Source: Paenibacillus_AA sp045062745 (GTDB taxonomy: Bacteria; Bacillota; Bacilli; Paenibacillales; NBRC-103111). Taken from it: a stretch of 64,000 nucleotides of DNA. The translations under genes were made by a program, and so were the position numbers. Below the pieces are notes generated by a model. It searched no databases, was not told where the DNA came from, and saw only the letters and a program-made list of their open reading frames with translations. Each line of letters opens with the position of its first letter. The stretch's first letter is position 1. Below, piece after piece: positions 59,545 to 64,000 of this stretch. The stretch spans positions 134,474 through 198,473 of the forward strand of contig NZ_JBJGED010000011.1 of NCBI RefSeq assembly GCF_045062745.1. Reading direction: 5' to 3'.

Positions 59545-60480
59545 CTACACGAATACTTTCTCCGGACGCAGCCGCTGCTGTTCCGGGTCTTGGCGGAAAA
59601 GGCCGAGAAACCGGCCCTCCGGGTCGTACAAGCGCGCTAACCCGTCCACATCACGTCCATGAGCGGGCAGCGATTTGCCCTGGGAGGCGTGGAGCGCTTC
59701 CGTAGACGACACGACAACCTTCGGCAAATGCGCTAGCGCCTGATCCGAAGGGATAAGGTGCTCGTCCAATCGGCCTTCCCGGTACAGCTGCTCAATACGC
59801 TCAAGCGTCAAGCATCGGTCAAGCCCAATCATCCCGGTCGACGTCCGTACGAGCCGGCTCATCACGGAGGGATACCCAAGGGCACGGCCGATATCGACAC
59901 AGAGTGTGCGGATGTACGTGCCCTTCGAGCATTGTACCCGAATCCGAACGGTCGGGTACGGCTGATCCAGCTTCGCTTCCAGCAGTTCCAGCTCATAGAT
60001 GCGTACAAGGCGCGGCTTGCGCTCGACTTCCTGGCCTTGCCGGGCCAGCTCGTACAATCGCTTGCCGTCCACGCGCACGGCCGAATACATCGGCGGCACT
60101 TGCTCGATTTCGCCCAAGAATCCGTCCAGAACGCGCTGCAGGGTCGGGAGCTCGAGTTCCACCCGCTCCGCCCGGTTCGTTTCCTGGCCGGTCCAATCTT
60201 CCGTATCCGTCGAATAGCCGATCGTCAGCTCCGCTTCATATTCCTTAGGAAGCTCTTGAATGTATTCCACGATTCGGGTCGCGCGCCCCAGACAGAGCGG
60301 CAGCACCCCCGTCACCTGAGGGTCCAGGGTGCCGGTATGCCCGATTCGCTTCATTCCGAGAATGCGGCGGACTTTCGCGACGACGTCATGCGACGTGAAT
60401 CCAGGCGGCTTGTGGACGGGCAATACGCCCTCCAGCTCAACCGGCCGTTTCGGCTGCGTCAGGCTCTTGGCGTCGCTCAT
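59545..60480 (-). CDS. truB: tRNA pseudouridine(55) synthase
   Basis: A 311-aa enzyme that makes pseudouridine 55 in the T-arm of all tRNAs. The catalytic Asp lies in HTGTLDPQVTGVLPLCLGRAT near residue 52 (read as GTLDPQVTG). DKPPG-like VHKPPGFTSHDVV at residue 23, then YEAELTIGYSTDTEDWTG. The N-terminus carries an extra basic lead of about 18 residues. It overlaps nrnA by 4 bp (ATGA). Confidence 0.97.
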   Translation of the reverse strand: MSDAKSLTQPKRPVELEGVLPVHKPPGFTSHDVVAKVRRILGMKRIGHTGTLDPQVTGVLPLCLGRATRIVEYIQELPKEYEAELTIGYSTDTEDWTGQETNRAERVELELPTLQRVLDGFLGEIEQVPPMYSAVRVDGKRLYELARQGQEVERKPRLVRIYELELLEAKLDQPYPTVRIRVQCSKGTYIRTLCVDIGRALGYPSVMSRLVRTSTGMIGLDRCLTLERIEQLYREGRLDEHLIPSDQALAHLPKVVVSSTEALHASQGKSLPAHGRDVDGLARLYDPEGRFLGLFRQDPEQQRLRPEKVFV

Positions 60481-61475
60481 CCCAGTGCCCGTCCTACGGC
60501 CGCTACGACTTGCTCCACCGCTTGCTCCAGAGTGCCCTCGATCGTGCAGCCGGAAGCCTTCACATGGCCCCCGCCGCCGAACGATTTCGCGACCTGGGCG
60601 ACATCCACGTTCCCGTTCGAGCGGAAGCTGACTTTTACTTTGGCGTCGTCCACCTGCTTGAACAACAGCCCCACCTGAACGCCTTCAATGTTGCGCGGGT
60701 ACTGGATCAACCCTTCCAAATCATCCGGCGTCGCGTTGGTGGTGCTGATTACCTCGGTGGAAAGCGCAATCCAACTCACTTTATGGTCGTAGGCAAACGA
60801 AAGTGTCCCGAGCGCCTTCTGCAGGACGGCGATATGCGTACGGGTGATTTTCTCCAGCAGTGCTTCCGCCAGCTGATACCCTTGCACGCCATACTCGAGC
60901 AAATCCGCGGCGATGCGCATAACGCGAGGCGACGTATTGGAGTAGCGGAATCCGCCCGTATCCGTCAGGAGTCCGGTATAGATGCAATCCGCCAGCTCCC
61001 TCTCCATCGGCACGCCTAGTTGCTCCGCCAACTCGAAGAGCACCTCCGCCGTAGCGGCCGCATCCTCGCGAATGAGCTGTGCGTCGCCGAAACAATCGTT
61101 CGTCGGGTGGTGATCTATGTTAAGGAGCGGTACGTTCGGTGCAACCCGTTCCCGTACCCGGCCCATCCGGGCTTCATCCGCGCAGTCGACGCTGATAATG
61201 GCCTGGATCGGTGGATCGCTCGGCAGCTCCGTCAGCCGGATGAGCCGATCGAAGCCCCACATGTAAGCGAATTTGTCCGGTATCGCGTCCTCGTTGACCA
61301 ATGTAAAGGTTTTGCCCAGCCGGTCGAGCAGCCAGCCCATCGCAAAGGTGGAGCTGGCGGCATCGCCATCGGGGTTCACATGCGACACGACCAAAAAGTG
61401 GTCGTGGTTCTCGATAAAACAGCGGGCTTCCGCCAATTGCTCTGCATAGCCGCGTACGCCGACTCGGGCACTCAT
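60477..61475 (-). CDS. nrnA: Bifunctional oligoribonuclease/pAp phosphatase
   Basis: DHH-family phosphoesterase of 332 aa that degrades nanoRNAs, pAp and linear dinucleotides. DHH motifs: VVSHVNPDGDAASS near residue 29, VDCADEARM near 94, NIDHHPTND near 118, and the DHHA1 GGGGHVKASG near 310. It overlaps rbfA by 4 bp and is followed by truB. Confidence 0.95.
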   Translation of the reverse strand: MSARVGVRGYAEQLAEARCFIENHDHFLVVSHVNPDGDAASSTFAMGWLLDRLGKTFTLVNEDAIPDKFAYMWGFDRLIRLTELPSDPPIQAIISVDCADEARMGRVRERVAPNVPLLNIDHHPTNDCFGDAQLIREDAAATAEVLFELAEQLGVPMERELADCIYTGLLTDTGGFRYSNTSPRVMRIAADLLEYGVQGYQLAEALLEKITRTHIAVLQKALGTLSFAYDHKVSWIALSTEVISTTNATPDDLEGLIQYPRNIEGVQVGLLFKQVDDAKVKVSFRSNGNVDVAQVAKSFGGGGHVKASGCTIEGTLEQAVEQVVAAVGRALG

Positions 61476-61828
61476 TGGTCCGCATTCCTTTCATTCAACT
61501 GCGTGAGCAATTGATCGATGCGGCTGCCATACTCGATCGACGCATCGAACTGGAACAGCAGCTCCGGCGTCTTGCGCAGCCGAATCCGCTTGCCGAGCTC
61601 GGAACGGATGAAGCCGGTCGCCTTCGCTAACGCGCTTAGCGTCGCTTCCTTCTGCTGATCCGTGCCGAGCACGCTCAGGAATACTTTCGCCTGGGAGAGG
61701 TCGTTCGTCACTTCCACTCCGGTCACGGTAATGAAGCCGACCCGCGGATCTTTCAATTCCGCTTGCAGGATGACGCTCAGCTCTTTCTTAATTTGCTCAC
61801 CAACTCGACCTACTCGAATCCTCGCCAT
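61472..61828 (-). CDS. rbfA: Ribosome-binding factor A
   Basis: A 118-aa KH-fold protein that helps 30S maturation. VGFITVTGVEVTNDLSQAKVFLSVLG (segment VTGVEVTNDLSQAKVFLS) and ELGKRIRLRKTPELLFQFDAS (segment IRLRKTPELLF) are typical. It starts 9 bp after infB and overlaps nrnA by 4 bp. Confidence 0.97.
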   Translation of the reverse strand: MARIRVGRVGEQIKKELSVILQAELKDPRVGFITVTGVEVTNDLSQAKVFLSVLGTDQQKEATLSALAKATGFIRSELGKRIRLRKTPELLFQFDASIEYGSRIDQLLTQLNERNADQ

Positions 61829-61837
61829 AGGTTAGGA

Positions 61838-64000
61838 TCACCTCTCTACGGTTTCCATCACGTATGCTTCTATGATGTCCCCTTCTTTGAGATCGTTGAA
61901 TTTGACGATGGAAATCCCGCACTCGTAGCCGGTGGATACTTCCTTCACATCGTCCTTGAACCGCTTCAGGGAATCGATCTTCCCGTCCGTCACGACAACG
62001 TTGTCGCGAATGACACGAACGTCGGCGTTACGCGTAATTTTGCCGTCCGTGATCATGCAGCCGGCGATCGTGCCGATTTTGCTGATCTTGAAGATGTTGC
62101 GGACTTCGGCGTGGCCGATCACGACTTCCTTGAAGATCGGATCGAGCATACCCTTCATCGCCTGTTCGATCTCCTCGATCGCGCTGTAGATAACGCGATG
62201 CAGACGGATGTCGACTTTCTCCTGCTCGGCCGTCGTAAGGGCCGCCGTCTCCGGACGCACGTTGAAGCCGATGATGATCGCGTTCGAAGCCGAAGCGAGA
62301 ATAATATCGGATTCGGTGATCGCGCCTACGCCGGTATGCAGAATGCGCACGCGGACGCCTTCGACCTCGATCTTCTCGAGCGAGCCGCGGAGTGCTTCGA
62401 CGGAACCTTGTACGTCACCCTTGATAATCACATTCAGGTCTTTAATTTCTCCGTCCTTGATGTGCTTATACAAGTCATCCAGCGTAACGCGGCTGTTTGC
62501 GCCCATCTCGGACAGACGCTGTGTCGACGTGCGGCGCTCCGAAATCGCTCTAGCCTTGCGCTCGTCCTCGAACACCAGGAACGGATCGCCCGCCTGAGGC
62601 ACCTCGGTCAACCCCGTAATCTCGACCGGCGTCGATGGACCTGCTTCCTTGAGACGGCGTCCCTTGTCGTTCACCATCGCCCGGACCCGGCCGAAGCTCA
62701 CGCCCGCGACGAACGCGTCGCCGACCTTAAGCGTCCCGTGCTGAATCAGCACGCGAGCGACCGGACCGCGGCCTTTGTCGAGCTCCGCCTCGAGGACGGT
62801 CCCTCTGGCGCGCTTGTCGGGGTTCGCCTTCAGCTCTTGCACTTCGGCTACGAGCAAAATCGTCTCAAGCAGCTCTTCCAGTCCGATGCGCTGCTTCGCC
62901 GATACGTTCGCGAAGATCGTCTCCCCGCCCCACTCTTCCGGCACGAGCTCGTACTTCGTCAGCTCTTGCTTGATTTTCTCCGGATCGGCGCCCGGCTTGT
63001 CGATCTTGTTCACCGCAACGATGATCGGCACGTTGGCCGCCTTCGCGTGGCTGATCGCTTCGACCGTCTGCGGCATAACGCCGTCGTCGGCCGCCACGAC
63101 GAGAATCGTGATATCCGTCACCTGCGCGCCGCGCGCCCGCATCGTCGTGAACGCTTCGTGGCCCGGCGTATCGAGGAACGTAATCTTCTTGCCCTTCGCT
63201 TCGACCTGATAAGCGCCGATATGCTGCGTGATGCCGCCCGCTTCGCCTTCGGTCACGTTCGTGTGACGGATGGCGTCGAGGAGCGTCGTCTTCCCGTGGT
63301 CGACGTGACCCATGATCGTCACGACCGGCGCGCGTTCGATCAGATCTTCGGCTTCGTCCTTCTCTTCGATCGTCTCGAAATTGTCTTCCTCGACCGGAAG
63401 CTTCAGTTCGACTTCCACCTTGAATTCATCGGCGATCAGCTGAATCGTATCCAGATCGAGCTCTTGGTTGATCGTCGCCATGACGCCCATGAGCAGCAGC
63501 TTCTTAATGACCTCGGAGGCATCCTTGTGCAGCGCTTTGCAGAGCTCGCCTACGGTCATCGTCCCGCGGACGATAATTTTCTTAGGCGTGTTGTCGATCT
63601 TCTCCTTACGCACCGGTTCCGGCTGTCTGCCTCTTTGGTTCCGGTTGTTGCCTCTGGAGCCGGAGCGGTCATCGAACCGTTTCTGGTTCGGCTTCGTCTT
63701 CTTCGCGGTCAGCGCGCGGCCGGATTCGTCGAGCTCCTCGTTCCCGGTCGGGATCAAAGTCGGACGGCCGGAGCCGGTACGATAATTCGAACTGTTGTTT
63801 CGCGAGCGATCGGTACGTTCGTTGCGAGTAGGCGTCGCTGCCGGTGCGGGTGCGCGTCCGGCGCCGCCTTGGCCGCCTTGGCCTTGCGGACGCGAACCTT
63901 GGTAGCCGCCTCCGCCTCCTTGACCTTGCGGACGCGAACCTTGGTAGCCGCCGCCTCCGCCTTGGCCTTGCGGACGCGAACCTTGGTAGCCGCCGCCTCC
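61838..64000 (-). CDS. infB: Translation initiation factor IF-2 (partial, N-terminus off the right edge)
   Basis: GTPase that brings initiator tRNA to the 30S subunit. The frame is open at position 64000, so the start and upstream genes lie outside; 721 codons are present including the stop. The G domain has G1 GHVDHGKTTLLDAI, G3 DTPGHEAF and G4 NKID. Domains II, III and IV follow with GDVQGSVEALRGSLEKI and GFNVRP. The visible N-terminus is a Gly/Gln/Arg-rich tract made of a 14-residue unit (YQGSRPQGQGGGGG) encoded by a 42-bp repeat, then a basic Asn/Arg-rich linker. Start codons inside the window (for example near 63757) are internal and not the true start. Confidence 0.97.
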   Translation of the reverse strand, partial: GGGGYQGSRPQGQGGGGGYQGSRPQGQGGGGGYQGSRPQGQGGQGGAGRAPAPAATPTRNERTDRSRNNSSNYRTGSGRPTLIPTGNEELDESGRALTAKKTKPNQKRFDDRSGSRGNNRNQRGRQPEPVRKEKIDNTPKKIIVRGTMTVGELCKALHKDASEVIKKLLLMGVMATINQELDLDTIQLIADEFKVEVELKLPVEEDNFETIEEKDEAEDLIERAPVVTIMGHVDHGKTTLLDAIRHTNVTEGEAGGITQHIGAYQVEAKGKKITFLDTPGHEAFTTMRARGAQVTDITILVVAADDGVMPQTVEAISHAKAANVPIIVAVNKIDKPGADPEKIKQELTKYELVPEEWGGETIFANVSAKQRIGLEELLETILLVAEVQELKANPDKRARGTVLEAELDKGRGPVARVLIQHGTLKVGDAFVAGVSFGRVRAMVNDKGRRLKEAGPSTPVEITGLTEVPQAGDPFLVFEDERKARAISERRTSTQRLSEMGANSRVTLDDLYKHIKDGEIKDLNVIIKGDVQGSVEALRGSLEKIEVEGVRVRILHTGVGAITESDIILASASNAIIIGFNVRPETAALTTAEQEKVDIRLHRVIYSAIEEIEQAMKGMLDPIFKEVVIGHAEVRNIFKISKIGTIAGCMITDGKITRNADVRVIRDNVVVTDGKIDSLKRFKDDVKEVSTGYECGISIVKFNDLKEGDIIEAYVMETVER
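63878..64000. repeat. 42-bp tandem repeat within infB
   Basis: The segment TTGCGGACGCGAACCTTGGT recurs at 63884, 63926 and 63968, exactly 42 bp apart, about three copies. It encodes the 14-residue Gly-rich unit of IF-2 and continues past the window edge. Confidence 0.9.

Noticed and set aside
63468..63785. A possible plus-strand membrane protein opposite infB
   Set aside because: It is antisense to the conserved IF-2 linker and first domain; the hydrophobic look comes from complementing charged codons.

Overview
The window is a block of housekeeping and sporulation chromosome from a GC-rich, endospore-forming Firmicute, most probably a member of the Paenibacillaceae (Paenibacillus/Cohnella type). 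The evidence is the gene order. Read on the minus strand from the right edge it runs infB, rbfA, nrnA, truB, ribF, rpsO, pnp, ylxY, M16 peptidase, dut, dpaA, dpaB, asd, dapG, dapA, rnjB, tepA, ylzJ, spoIIIE/ftsK, sleB-like, ymfF, ymfH, ymfI, ymfJ, ymfK, rodZ-like, rimO, pgsA, cinA, recA, recX, rny, ymdB, spoVS, korA, korB, pduL, miaB, ricA. This is close to the Bacillus subtilis infB-to-ymcA arc, with local replacements. Dipicolinate synthase, SpoVS, SpoIIIE and a SleB-type hydrolase show that the organism sporulates. Start codons are often TTG with strong Shine-Dalgarno sequences.

Layout. 1-10500: a partial sugar-type ABC binding lipoprotein at the left edge, topB, an MFS exporter, a PP2C phosphatase with a small partner, a eukaryotic-type HisA, a clan-D alpha-galactosidase-like enzyme and a Mug-type DNA glycosylase. 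This part is accessory. 10600-15100: the only plus-strand genes (an unassigned membrane transporter, a hemerythrin and a DUF2269-like membrane protein). Facing them are a flavin-fold/GAF/LuxR regulator and its small partner, with a perfect 14-bp palindrome in the divergent gap. 15100-26300: LMW phosphatase, lipid kinase, ricA-miaB, pduL, 2-oxoacid:ferredoxin oxidoreductase, dipeptidase, spoVS, ymdB and rny. 26400-29000: a ROK regulator coupled to a two-half chromate transporter. 29000-41400: recX, recA (with SOS box), cinA, pgsA, rimO, a rodZ-like gene and the ymf cluster. 41500-64000: DNA translocation, RNA turnover, lysine/dipicolinate synthesis, pnp/rpsO and the infB operon, whose 5' end lies beyond the window.

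How the genes work together. dapA, dapG and asd make the aspartate-derived precursor that DpaA/DpaB turn into dipicolinate for the spore core. RNase Y, RNase J and PNPase are three major RNA-decay enzymes. InfB, RbfA, RpsO, TruB, MiaB and RimO serve translation. NrnA finishes RNA and cyclic-dinucleotide decay.

Unexpected features include the 12117-15075 redox-type sensory cluster. The 711-bp dut-dpaA gap contains no credible gene but carries two imperfect palindromic elements and two related terminators. No CRISPR array, tRNA, rRNA, phage or transposase gene was seen. I saw no clear evidence of a wholly new defence-type system; the redox cluster and the palindromic gap are the best candidates for undescribed biology.
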